The notes under the pieces were generated by a model. The model ran no database searches. It saw only the letters and a list, made by a program, of their open reading frames with translations, and was not told the DNA's origin. Shown one piece after another: positions 10,701 through 18,411 of a stretch of DNA of 64,000 nt. The position numbers were made by a program, and so were the translations under genes. How positions within the stretch are numbered: the stretch's first letter is position 1; the number at the start of each line of letters is the position of its first letter. The DNA is taken from assembly GCA_902629495.1 (NCBI GenBank), contig CACORA010000004.1:15048-79047 (forward strand), given 5' to 3'. This DNA is from Planctomycetaceae bacterium. GTDB lineage: Bacteria; Planctomycetota; Planctomycetia; Pirellulales; UBA1268.

Positions 10701-10897
10701 GCTATCTCATTGAACTGCGTCAGGATCAGTTTGCCAGCGCCATGACACACAAAATCACCTCCTATGCCCTCGGTCGCCCTCTGCGTTTTGGTGATCGCAT
10801 CAGTCTCGAACAGATCACAGCGAAAACCCGACGCGAAGGCGATGGACTCAAGACACTTATTCGTAATATTATTCTGAGTGACCTTTTCAATTCCTGA
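7799..10897 (+). CDS. DUF1592-type haem protein with N-terminal F5/8-like domain
   Basis: The 1,032-residue product has a long basic N-terminus and a hydrophobic export segment (about 33-53). Residues about 60-195 resemble an F5/8 type C (discoidin) carbohydrate-binding domain. A planctomycete cytochrome c motif CVKCH follows at about 245, then regions matching DUF1587 (RLTRYETSYALQDLLGLP), DUF1595, DUF1592 (ELATRLAMFLWSSLPDEEL), DUF1588 with a second haem motif CASCH, and C-terminal DUF1585. Proteins of this layout are expanded in planctomycetes; they are taken to be exported redox proteins, but their reaction is unknown. The DUF1552 gene follows by 10 bp, the usual partner arrangement. A seven-proline run lies near residue 885. 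Confidence 0.85.
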   Translation: MNRKCKRRNTRKAFHEFTTGLPGCFASQRKQRRYLVSIVILVAITSVTSAAIAGPTVSSPSNHFGHGKQTVLQAVDTNANSKWCGHHEGKPVQWQLELSEATAIAGYSLTSGGDVPSRDPDHWVLEGSVNGKNWTQLDQQENQPEWEKRRHTKHFPINNRGSWRYVRFTFQFDDSTHYQLSEIAFDGVSMEGVKMAAPPTMEELRSQGKTFSKYLGPKALAVPDGPPTANLTTFQHEIRPLLEASCVKCHGPDKQEGKFRIDVLDPDMIDGDDGDWWVEVTDIISQGEMPPPEEEEVALADGDRAKVVDWISQELLVASQSRRSEQGHTSFRRLTRYETSYALQDLLGLPYDFARDLPPETESEDGFQNSSEMLQMTSSQFETYQEIAHTALLKATVRGERPIPVQYVITGASAEENFLSSALKSIENLKKKQDIDSQTKLAKEEARLWKPNKNGSHFINLVTGRGFSTHSRYGQNSFRPLENLVGAPSISDYVLALPVNARQLIDLGDFLPDSGTLRLRVRAWRSSTDSPSDPDLRISFGYQPSNNSHTSFPVGKFTISATADRPKFYAMDIHLGEISRNAFRGRHPLGKGVPNPSEYLIFQNTHPGGSGGGIHIDCIEIIAPHYAQWPPKSHQRVFDTALNSEWNPREIISNFICRAWRRPATEEELNGKVKLFNTIRPSCDDAQEAMIEVLATVIASPNFLYIVQSPEPTNFELATRLAMFLWSSLPDEELLQWAEMGRLSEPTILSQQVDRMLVDKRSDRFSQHFVRQWLGLALLDYQEVEENLRDAMGQEPIELFAEMLRQDSSILDFLHSDYTMLNEKLANHYGIKDVFGSEFRRVNLQPESRRGGILTQAGLLTMNADGKHSHPLKRGIWLLENILHDPPPPPPPAVPEIDLADPRILEMTLKERMANHRDDPACASCHKKIDPWGIAFENYDALGRWRNEDSVGILFNGDTLQGMDGLKRYLIELRQDQFASAMTHKITSYALGRPLRFGDRISLEQITAKTRREGDGLKTLIRNIILSDLFNS

Positions 10898-10907
10898 GTG
10901 AACAATC

Positions 10908-12302
10908 ATGCGTACTCAACTGTCTTCATTTGATCGACGAAAATTCCTGCGTGGTGTCAGCGGCTTTGCTCTTGCCTTACCCAGTTTCGAGACCTTTGCC
11001 AAGTCGACGGCTGCAGCTAGTCATCCGAAACGACTCGCTTGTTTCTATCAGCCCGATGGCGTGCCTATGCCGCGAGTAGAGGATCCTGCGTTTAAGGAAT
11101 TCAGCTGGTTTCCACACAATCCTGGTAAGAACTTTCAAGTGACCAACAGTCTGCGCCCACTAGAGCCGCTGCGCGATAAATTGACAGTCATTGGTGGGAT
11201 GTCTCACCCGGCTGTACGCCGCGTACATGGTCACTCAAATGCTGACCAATTCCTGACAGGTGCCGACACCGGCGCTGGTGGTGATTATCAGAATTCCATT
11301 TCACTAGATCAATATTATGCAAACGTGATAGGCGATGAGACTCGCTTTGCATGCCTGGTACTCTCAACGGATGGCGGAACCGGTTCACCTCGGGGAGCGC
11401 AGACGATGTCGTTCAATCAGGCAGGCCGTCCAATCCCGGCTGAGAATCGTCCCAAGCGAATTTTTGATCGGCTTTTTGTGAGTAACGGCAAAGATGCCGA
11501 ACGCCGTCTGGCGATCAGCCAGTCTGCGCTGGATGACTTGATGAGTGATGCTCATTCACTACGAAACAAGCTCTCGACCCATGATCAGGACACCCTCGAC
11601 GAATACCTGCAATCGGTACGCGAAACCGAAATCCGTGTTGAGAAAGCCCGCCGTTGGCTGGATATCCCCATGCCACAAGTTGACGTGAGCCACTTAAATC
11701 TTGACGTCACTCCGGATGATCCTCGCAACTACGTCCAGACGATGTATGAATTGATCTACCTTGCCTTTCGAACCGACTCCACCCGAGTCGCTACGTGGCA
11801 AATAGGGAGAGAAAACGGTGTGGGAGTCAGTGACTACCTGGCGCGAGCAATTGGCTACAACCTGACGCATCAACTTTCGCATAACACTAAGAAGCCAGAC
11901 GGCTGGGCAGAATTTTCCAACTACTGTAACTTTCTCATGGAAGAATACGCTCGCTTTCTCAAACGTTTAAACGACACCCCCGAACCCAATGGTAGCGGAA
12001 CCATGTTGGATAATACCGTGACGCTATTTGGTTCTGCCTCAAGCGCCTTTCACCTGTCACGCAACTACCCCATCGTACTCAGTGGTGGAAGCAATCTCGG
12101 GTTCAAACATGGGCAATACCTGAAGTTTGGAAACGACGAAGACAACTCTAGTACGTCAGGATTTTCTACCGATGCTGGTTGGAAAAGCAGCGTCGAGGGA
12201 GAAGAGCGGCCGTTATCAGATCTCTATCTAACCATGCTTCACCGTCTTGGAGTCGATGCGAATAGCTTTGGTGGTAGCGAGACAACAGTTGCCGAAGTGT
12301 AA
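10908..12302 (+). CDS. DUF1552 domain protein, Tat-exported
   Basis: The 464-residue product starts with a twin-arginine type signal (FDRRKFLRGVSGFALALPS), implying export in folded state. The rest matches the DUF1552 family along its length (for example LACFYQPDGVPMP near the start, HSNADQFLTGAD, SISLDQYYANVIGD, NTVTLFGSASSAFHLS). DUF1552 proteins are almost always encoded beside DUF1592-type haem proteins, as here with a 10-bp gap, so the two probably act as a pair in the periplasm. The fold is related to the alkaline-phosphatase/sulfatase-like DUF1501 group by architecture, but no catalytic assignment is secure. Confidence 0.85.
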   Translation: MRTQLSSFDRRKFLRGVSGFALALPSFETFAKSTAAASHPKRLACFYQPDGVPMPRVEDPAFKEFSWFPHNPGKNFQVTNSLRPLEPLRDKLTVIGGMSHPAVRRVHGHSNADQFLTGADTGAGGDYQNSISLDQYYANVIGDETRFACLVLSTDGGTGSPRGAQTMSFNQAGRPIPAENRPKRIFDRLFVSNGKDAERRLAISQSALDDLMSDAHSLRNKLSTHDQDTLDEYLQSVRETEIRVEKARRWLDIPMPQVDVSHLNLDVTPDDPRNYVQTMYELIYLAFRTDSTRVATWQIGRENGVGVSDYLARAIGYNLTHQLSHNTKKPDGWAEFSNYCNFLMEEYARFLKRLNDTPEPNGSGTMLDNTVTLFGSASSAFHLSRNYPIVLSGGSNLGFKHGQYLKFGNDEDNSSTSGFSTDAGWKSSVEGEERPLSDLYLTMLHRLGVDANSFGGSETTVAEV

Positions 12303-12363
12303 GTACAACTTTGAACGGATAGAAAAGAAGAGATCAGACCGCCTCAGCCTTTTGACTCAGACT

Positions 12364-12391
12364 CACTGGGTAACAGTGGCGGTTTCCCGCC
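12364..12391. other. Two abutting hairpins after the DUF1552 gene
   Basis: CACTG-ggtaa-CAGTG (12364-12378) is directly followed by GGCGG-tttc-CCGCC (12378-12391), sharing one G. They lie about 60 bp after the DUF1552 stop in an otherwise empty 226-bp gap between convergent genes. No clear T-run follows, so they may stabilise or process the 3' end without being a standard intrinsic terminator. Confidence 0.35.
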
Positions 12392-12528
12392 TTAAGAATT
12401 TGGGCAACGTTTTCGGTGCCCCACTATTCCGAGGTATCTCTTGAACAAGAAGACGAAAGTTCCGCACGTATCAGACAGGTAGAGCAGCAGCAGAATCGTT
12501 CATGTATGAGAAGAGGATCATAAGAAAA

Positions 12529-14694
12529 TCAATCCTCACCTAAGAACCATTGGATGGCTTCTGCATGTCGATCAGTCGTATTTGTGAGAAGTGTGATCTC
12601 AGAGTCAATATCGTCCTGAGTGACAGGCAAGAGTGATTTAGATTCTTCACCTGCAAGTAAAAGCGTTGATTTACCAGCAGCGATAAAGCCTGGAATGTCC
12701 AGGTATCGAACAGCCCCTGGGAGAAAGAGTGGATGACGCCAATCATCGAGTGTTGCGAAGCGGAATCCGTTTGTATCTACAAAAGTTCTATCGACGGAGC
12801 GTTCACTGACTGCTCTTGTGGCAAGAACAATAGGAGCCGATTCATTGAGGCCAGCAAGTAGCACACGATTTGGTCGAGGATGCCCACTGACTGGTGTATT
12901 TCTCAAAAAAGCAATCATTGAAAGAACATCGTGCACACTGTGCACGATGGAAGGGTTATTGTACCCAAAGGTGTAGCCTGCAAATTCTCTGGGCGTATCG
13001 ACGGTTCGCTGTTGTGAGCTTAAACCGTTCGCATGAGCAGTATCGTTCATGTGAAAAAGCTGAGCTGTTACGACAGCGACACCACGATCAATGAACCTCT
13101 GAATATTTTCTGTTGGAGCATGTTCTGGTGTAAGGAGTGAGTTATCTGATGCATCCAGCCAGATGATGACATCACCGTTCCACGTTGTTGGATAGAGCCA
13201 CTGCACCGAGACCTGTTCTTTGTAAGTGGTATTAAGTAGCAAGCCAGTCATGTGAACATGGTCATTCCGGCGATATTTGTTCTCGAGTTGCCAGGAAACG
13301 TCACCTGCAGATCGAAACGTGCGTCCGATCAGTACTTCAAAGGCAGGATCGAGCAGGTCACGCACACCATTTTTTGATTTCACCGTAGAGCGGATCTTTT
13401 TATCAATGTTTTGTGCAAGGTTTTTGAGTAGCCTGCACTCAAATTCTGGATCAGCCGCCGGTGGTGCGGGATGCTGTGCATCCCAGACAGTGAGCTGGTT
13501 TGGAGGAAGCGGAATAAAATCATGCTCAATGACAGGTGAAGGAAACCCTAGCTCAAATTCTTTATTCAAAAATGAATGGAATGCTGACCTTGTGACTGCA
13601 TTATAGTTATGAGGAAAGTGCTCACCTCGTAGGAGCATGATATTTTTTTCAGCATTCAGGAGGCCGTACAGTTTTTCAAGATCTGGAAATCCTTTTGTTG
13701 CCAACTCTTTCGTCCAATCGTCAGCGGTATTCATTCCTTGTGGCTTGGGTGCAAAAAGGGCAGCGAGTTCAACATTTCCAGTGCCAATACGAAGCAATGA
13801 GGCATTCTCGCATGTGCACCCGCCTTGCATCGATGTGCTGACCATGACAACAGGAAATGAAAGCGCAAGGCGATCATCAACAGCTGCAAGTAGCATGGTC
13901 TGGGTGCCTCCGCCACTCGAGCCAGTCATGGCGATGCGAGACGGGTCTACTTCGGGAAGAGAGAGGAGAAAATCGAGTGAACGTATGGAATTCCATGTTT
14001 GCAGTCCCATGACATTTTGAAGGCGGTTTTCGGCCTGAGGACTAAAAAACCCCCAATGATCCGGCCGATTCATGTCAGGCCGTTGCTTCTTAAATCCATG
14101 TACGAGTTGGCGGCTGAGTTGTTGAGAGTCTGAGTCACCGAGCATATCCCATTGCCATACGACACATCCCATTCGTACTAGCTGCACACACATGGATTGA
14201 TACAGGCTACGACCTCCATTTTCAAAACGTTCAGCACCAGAAGCAATTTCCTCTCGGACGTGCTTTGATGACTCCAATGCCAGCCGCGCATCTTTCCTGT
14301 GCCCATGTGAGAAAAGGATTCCAGGAACTTGTTTGGTCGTGTGTTTTGGACGGTAAAGGTTTCCCGTTACAAAAAATCCTGGAAGGCTTTCAAAATAGAC
14401 TTTTGAAACAGTGTATGCCCCACCAGGCATGTGCTCATCCGCAATTTCAATCGTGCCATGTATGACAGGATTGAGCGATGTCTTTGTTGGAGATGGCCAC
14501 AGGCCTTGAGAAACCAGAACACGGCGTCGAACTGCTTCTGACCGTTCCTGCCATGCGTCTGCGGATGCTGGAGCACGAAAAGGAAAGTAGCCATTGAGAT
14601 CTTTCAGTGGTGATAGTCGTATGTCTTCAGCGAGGCCGGTTGCATGAAGACAAAGAAAAACAAAGAGAAACGCGATAGGACGTTTAGAGTGCAT
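12529..14694 (-). CDS. Secreted tandem alpha/beta hydrolase (acetylxylan-esterase-like)
   Basis: The 721-residue product has a signal peptide (about 1-22, ending LHATGLAED). The first half is an alpha/beta hydrolase with an oxyanion-region GILFSHGHRKDA and a nucleophile elbow GSSGGG (SRIAMTGSSGGGTQ), resembling acetylxylan-esterase-like planctomycete enzymes. The second half looks like another hydrolase fold, but its elbow reads AGLNESAP, so the usual G-x-S-x-G is absent and it is probably inactive or structural. ATG at 14694 is preceded by GAGGG at a good distance. A role in removing ester groups from polysaccharides outside the cytoplasm is an inference from the family. It is the last gene of a minus-strand series starting at the ABA4-like gene. 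Confidence 0.75.
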   Translation of the reverse strand: MHSKRPIAFLFVFLCLHATGLAEDIRLSPLKDLNGYFPFRAPASADAWQERSEAVRRRVLVSQGLWPSPTKTSLNPVIHGTIEIADEHMPGGAYTVSKVYFESLPGFFVTGNLYRPKHTTKQVPGILFSHGHRKDARLALESSKHVREEIASGAERFENGGRSLYQSMCVQLVRMGCVVWQWDMLGDSDSQQLSRQLVHGFKKQRPDMNRPDHWGFFSPQAENRLQNVMGLQTWNSIRSLDFLLSLPEVDPSRIAMTGSSGGGTQTMLLAAVDDRLALSFPVVMVSTSMQGGCTCENASLLRIGTGNVELAALFAPKPQGMNTADDWTKELATKGFPDLEKLYGLLNAEKNIMLLRGEHFPHNYNAVTRSAFHSFLNKEFELGFPSPVIEHDFIPLPPNQLTVWDAQHPAPPAADPEFECRLLKNLAQNIDKKIRSTVKSKNGVRDLLDPAFEVLIGRTFRSAGDVSWQLENKYRRNDHVHMTGLLLNTTYKEQVSVQWLYPTTWNGDVIIWLDASDNSLLTPEHAPTENIQRFIDRGVAVVTAQLFHMNDTAHANGLSSQQRTVDTPREFAGYTFGYNNPSIVHSVHDVLSMIAFLRNTPVSGHPRPNRVLLAGLNESAPIVLATRAVSERSVDRTFVDTNGFRFATLDDWRHPLFLPGAVRYLDIPGFIAAGKSTLLLAGEESKSLLPVTQDDIDSEITLLTNTTDRHAEAIQWFLGED

Positions 14695-14821
14695 ATTTGA
14701 AGGCCCTCATATGTGTGCCAGCAAAAACGAGAAAGAAAATGGTTTTGCTCATAATGAAGACCCCTAATATTTCACAGAGCGATGATTCAGTGAACAGAAA
14801 GCAATGATCGGAGAGATTTTT

Positions 14822-15445
14822 TCAGGGACGGTATCTTTTTTTTCGAGCCTTACGAATCATACAACCGATGGGTGGTGTTTCCGTAACAGTTACAGCACGT
14901 CCTTGCTTGAGAGCTTTAAGAGCATCGAAAAGATATTGTTCTTTGACATGACTTGCTTCAGCATTATCGTCCATGGCACCCATATAACGGATTCGCCGTG
15001 TATGGTCGAGAATAAAAAACTCCGGTGTGCGAATGGCACCGAATGCACGAGAGACATCTTGCGTTGCATCAGTTAGATATGGAAAAGAAAACTGCTTTTC
15101 CCGAGAACGTTTCTGCATTGCCTGTAAAGAGTCTTCAGGAATCTGATTTGAATTGATGGCCACGACGGCAAAACGGCTATCAGATTCTTGGGCCAAGCGA
15201 GAGAGGGCTTCTATACGGTCCTCGTAATCAATGGCATAAGGGCAGCTATTGCATGTAAAAACGACTACCACAAAATCCTGATGGGATACGTCATCCCAAC
15301 TGTGTTGTTTTCCATCCGTACCGGGTAAGTTTTTCCATGCCGGAACCACGTCCCCTATATCTCGATCCAGGTTGTAGGTGCCGCCGAGTGCAGAATAATC
15401 AAGCAGCCCAACAAAAAGGAAAAAAAGCACACTCAGAATAGCCAT
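14822..15445 (-). CDS. Secreted thioredoxin-fold protein with CNSC motif
   Basis: The frame extends to a TTG at 15529, but ATG at 15445 gives a normal signal peptide (AILSVLFFLFVGLLD) and has a GGAGA upstream; the product is then 207 residues. The core is a redoxin/thioredoxin-like fold: VVVVFTCNSCPYAIDYEDR holds the CxxC pair and PEFFILD the cis-Pro strand. It resembles the FxCNHCPY group of thioredoxin-family proteins common in Bacteroidetes and planctomycetes, here with CNSC. A role as periplasmic peroxiredoxin-like or thiol-disulfide reductase is likely but unproven. It lies between the cytochrome gene and the hydrolase gene on one strand. Confidence 0.75.
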   Translation of the reverse strand: MAILSVLFFLFVGLLDYSALGGTYNLDRDIGDVVPAWKNLPGTDGKQHSWDDVSHQDFVVVVFTCNSCPYAIDYEDRIEALSRLAQESDSRFAVVAINSNQIPEDSLQAMQKRSREKQFSFPYLTDATQDVSRAFGAIRTPEFFILDHTRRIRYMGAMDDNAEASHVKEQYLFDALKALKQGRAVTVTETPPIGCMIRKARKKRYRP

Positions 15446-15558
15446 CGAAAAAGTTCTCCGAACAGCTGTGAAACAATGGTCTATTGGGTTGTTATACCAC
15501 GTGTATCCACGCAATGAGGGATCAAGCAAGTGGTCAGTATGGTTGTCGAATAGAGCTT

Positions 15559-17409
15559 TTACAATGATTTGAGGTATGCAATGAGATCATCTATTTCCTG
15601 CGAGGAAAATTCCTCAAGCCCACTGACAGCATGAGGACTGTGAGGCCCGGTAAGAAGGTCACTTAGGGATTTTGAACGACCATGGTGCAGGTACATGGTC
15701 TTTCGATACAAGCCTCTGAGTGTTGGCGGACTAAATTCTGGATAGTAATCATTTTTGCTTCCCAAGCCCACGTCATAGAGATCCGATGATGTAAAGTCTT
15801 CTCCGAAGTGGCAGGAACCGCATCCAGCACGAGCACTTGAAAATAGCTTTTCACCACGAAGTGCAGCTGCTGTGAGTTGTCCATTTTTTTGACGGTGCGG
15901 ACTTCGTGGTGCTTCGAGGGTTTTAAGAAAACCTGCTAATGCCACAACATCTTCAGCACTTGGAGTGGGGCCTTGCATTGAATCAATCAGAGATTTCTTG
16001 AGCGAGGCGTGAAGATCATGCTGCCAACCGTGCCAGGTCCAGGGACCTGTTCGCTCAATACCCCATAATGGCAGGACCGTTTTATATGTTCCGGTGGATC
16101 CATCATTACGAGTATCAAACGTAACCGTATTGCCACCACCATCATAATGACAGGTATGACAGCTATACCATTGGTCAAGACTTCTTTCGGCATCATAAAA
16201 GATAGCCTCACCCCTCCGAGTCAGTTGCTGCTCCTTGGTCGGTTTGCGTTTCTGGAGAAGTGAAAAAGTCTGTGCTAGTGTGTGTGTGTTCAGATCAATT
16301 CTTTGCACGGTATCAAGCAGGCTATTCGCAATAAAAGCAGACCGCTGATTACCACTTATTGTGATCCCCAGTGGACGTCCGCCAAGCTTGATCCGAGAGA
16401 ATCGTTGTGAATCATTAGCCAGCGACTTCTCCATAATTTCTGTTCCACTAATCTGAGTCCAAGGCAGATGCCCAGTCGAAAAACGAAGGAGTTCATGGGT
16501 GCCACCTGCTGTCAGCAGTAATTGATGATTGTCTTGTACAGCCAGTCCAAGGACATCACCGACGGCTTTTCCTGGAACGTCAAGCGTGAGGCCAGCAAGT
16601 TGCCCGTCGTTTAGTTCAAGGCGTCCAAGTCGACTGCCTGTGACCCATCCACGACGAATATTACCAGGACTTGGATGACTGCCTCCGTCATAGGTAAAGG
16701 CGATGTACAAGTAACGCGAGTCTGGACCAAAAGCGATGTGTCCAGGATTGAGACCCTGAAATGGATGTTGTGAAAGAACCTGACTGTTTTTGGCATCCAT
16801 GACAACTAATTGCATTGGGCTTGCACATGCGACACCAATAAGTTTTCCATTTGGAGAAACAGCCACGGATGTGGGCAACGCATCAATATCAGTGAGGGAT
16901 ATCACATCAAGAGAATCATTGCGAATTGTTGCTACCTGGCCAGACGCAGAAAGGGCGATGTAGGCTCGACGTCCATCAATACTTGTGGCAATCGACCGTG
17001 GTTCAAAGCCAAGGTGCATCTTCTTTCGGATGATGAGTTTTCCATCGAGAATGTTAACGGCTATCACGTATCCGTCTTCGAGAGTGGTCACAAGAAACGC
17101 TTCATCGTGAGTGCATGTGATGGCAGTAGGTTTTGCTCCAATGGATAGATCATCGACTTGAATACCAAGGTTACAATCGATAAGTGCGAGTGTTCCGGAA
17201 GCATTCGCTGAAACCAACCAGTGACCATTTTCAGATAGGGCTACGTCAAGTGGTCGCACATAGGGATCAGTGATATCTGATGCGAACAAAGAGTCGTGGG
17301 TATCAATAGATCCAAACCAGGCCAGAAAGATGGCGACGACTGCAAAGATAGGCATCCGCAGGCGATGCTGAGGGATCCATGATAGAGAAGATGATAATTC
17401 AAGAATCAT
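15559..17409 (-). CDS. Beta-propeller dihaem cytochrome c (MauG/CCP-like)
   Basis: The 616-residue product has a hydrophobic export segment near residues 20-36, then a YVTN/seven-bladed beta-propeller (about 50-380; motifs such as RPLDVALSENGHWLVSAN, ATSIDGRRAYIALS, GHIAFGPDSRYLYIAF). The C-terminal 220 residues hold two haem-binding motifs, CHTCH and CGSCH, as in dihaem cytochrome c peroxidase/MauG proteins, with a further candidate ligand region MYLHHGRS. It should act in the periplasm in electron transfer or peroxide-linked oxidation. Its ATG overlaps the stop codon of the ABA4-like gene (ATGA at 17406-17409), a translationally coupled arrangement. Confidence 0.8.
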   Translation of the reverse strand: MILELSSSLSWIPQHRLRMPIFAVVAIFLAWFGSIDTHDSLFASDITDPYVRPLDVALSENGHWLVSANASGTLALIDCNLGIQVDDLSIGAKPTAITCTHDEAFLVTTLEDGYVIAVNILDGKLIIRKKMHLGFEPRSIATSIDGRRAYIALSASGQVATIRNDSLDVISLTDIDALPTSVAVSPNGKLIGVACASPMQLVVMDAKNSQVLSQHPFQGLNPGHIAFGPDSRYLYIAFTYDGGSHPSPGNIRRGWVTGSRLGRLELNDGQLAGLTLDVPGKAVGDVLGLAVQDNHQLLLTAGGTHELLRFSTGHLPWTQISGTEIMEKSLANDSQRFSRIKLGGRPLGITISGNQRSAFIANSLLDTVQRIDLNTHTLAQTFSLLQKRKPTKEQQLTRRGEAIFYDAERSLDQWYSCHTCHYDGGGNTVTFDTRNDGSTGTYKTVLPLWGIERTGPWTWHGWQHDLHASLKKSLIDSMQGPTPSAEDVVALAGFLKTLEAPRSPHRQKNGQLTAAALRGEKLFSSARAGCGSCHFGEDFTSSDLYDVGLGSKNDYYPEFSPPTLRGLYRKTMYLHHGRSKSLSDLLTGPHSPHAVSGLEEFSSQEIDDLIAYLKSL

Positions 17410-17915
17410 GAAGTGCTGCCGGTATCGAAAGTGACGGACTGATCTTTGAGAGGAGTGTCATCAATGCATACGGACCGCTGTAACAGTGTCCGAGCAGTCA
17501 TATAGAGTAGAAAGCCTATGGGTCCAGAAAGAAAAGTCAAAATGAGGGATACGGTCCGGATGAATGCGGGCATGCGAATTCTCACAGCATCACGTGCTAT
17601 CCATGCACCAACAAACAGGTCAAAGCACAGGTAATGCGTCCATGCTGCGACAAAGACCCAGTCATCGGAAAAAACAGATCGCAAGCCATTGATTGTCATG
17701 ACATCTTCTGGGGGAGGACCATTTTCTGCAAACTTCCAGACGATGATAAGAAAATAACAGCTCGCAAGGAGCGTAGGAACAACACACCCGCATAGGATAG
17801 TCAAAAGTCGTCGCGATGGAAAAAGCACCAAGGCGCACCATGCGATGAGTGCAACAGTATTGGTGGCATTAAAGAAGAGTGTTGACACGTGGACCTCAGG
17901 CGGGTCAAAAAACAC
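17406..17915 (-). CDS. ABA4-like (DUF4281) membrane protein
   Basis: The product (169 residues from GTG at 17915, or 160 from GTG at 17888) has four to five membrane segments and the family hallmark W-T-H-Y-L-x-F-D-L-F-V-G-x-W (AWTHYLCFDLFVGAWIARD), followed by GPIGFLLYM. This is the ABA4/DUF4281 family, named for a plant protein needed for neoxanthin synthesis; bacterial members are of unknown function, though carotenoid or apocarotenoid chemistry is a reasonable guess. The stop overlaps the start of the cytochrome gene by four bases, so the two are likely produced together. GTG 17888 has GAGGT just upstream, which slightly favours the shorter form. Confidence 0.75.
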   Translation of the reverse strand: MFFDPPEVHVSTLFFNATNTVALIAWCALVLFPSRRLLTILCGCVVPTLLASCYFLIIVWKFAENGPPPEDVMTINGLRSVFSDDWVFVAAWTHYLCFDLFVGAWIARDAVRIRMPAFIRTVSLILTFLSGPIGFLLYMTARTLLQRSVCIDDTPLKDQSVTFDTGSTS

Positions 17916-18008
17916 ACCTTACAGGCACGTGCTCGCATTTTTCAATCACAGCCGCATAAAAAGCATATCAGCCGTGTGTCTGTAGGGTCTGTTTGCTGGT
18001 GTGAGCAA

Positions 18009-18314
18009 TTATTCAAGCATGGAAAGAATTGCCTGGACTTTTTCTTCGATGTCTTTTTTTCCTTTTGCAGACTCGAGTTCTTTGCAAGCCTTTACAAGGC
18101 CAGCTTTGCTTGCATCGGCAGCAGCAATTTCTTGGGCTAATTCCTGAACATATAAGACACCACTATCCATTTCGCCAGCCTCAGCAATGTTTTTCAATTC
18201 AACCTTAATTTGTTCAACGGCAGGTGGAACCACAACATCTACACGAACATCTTTCTCGCCACATCCTACAAGGCAAGCGGTCAGAATAAGGAACGCAAAT
18301 ACATTGGTTCGCAT
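18009..18314 (-). CDS. Small lipoprotein, hypothetical
   Basis: The 101-residue product begins with a lipoprotein signal ending in the lipobox LVGC (residues 15-18). The mature part is charged and helical (for example ACKELESAKGKKDIEEKVQAILSMLE), with no recognised domain. It follows the DUF1559 gene on the same strand, separated by a strong intrinsic terminator. Planctomycete genomes often carry a small lipoprotein or secreted protein just after a DUF1559 gene, so a role near the pseudopilin-like protein is plausible (inference). Confidence 0.7.
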   Translation of the reverse strand: MRTNVFAFLILTACLVGCGEKDVRVDVVVPPAVEQIKVELKNIAEAGEMDSGVLYVQELAQEIAAADASKAGLVKACKELESAKGKKDIEEKVQAILSMLE

Positions 18315-18342
18315 CAGAAAATCCTTTCAACAAATAAGTATG

Positions 18343-18387
18343 AAAAAACTCATTGGCGTCCAGCACGATGCGGGTACGCCAATGAGT
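18343..18387 (-). terminator. Intrinsic terminator of the DUF1559 gene
   Basis: On the minus strand, a 12-bp perfect stem pairs ACTCATTGGCGT (18376-18387) with ACGCCAATGAGT (18348-18359), with a 16-nt loop, and is followed by a run of T (complement of the A-run at 18343-18348). It lies 24 bp after the DUF1559 stop and before the lipoprotein start at 18314. It would end DUF1559 transcripts, with any read-through feeding the lipoprotein gene. Confidence 0.85.
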
Positions 18388-18411
18388 ATTGAAAAACAAA
18401 AATGGGACGGC

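Noticed and set aside
7799..12302. DUF1592/DUF1552 pair as a recent foreign insertion
   Set aside because: Codon use seems slightly richer in C-ending codons than in neighbours, but GC by eye differs little and no element ends, repeats or integrase are visible.
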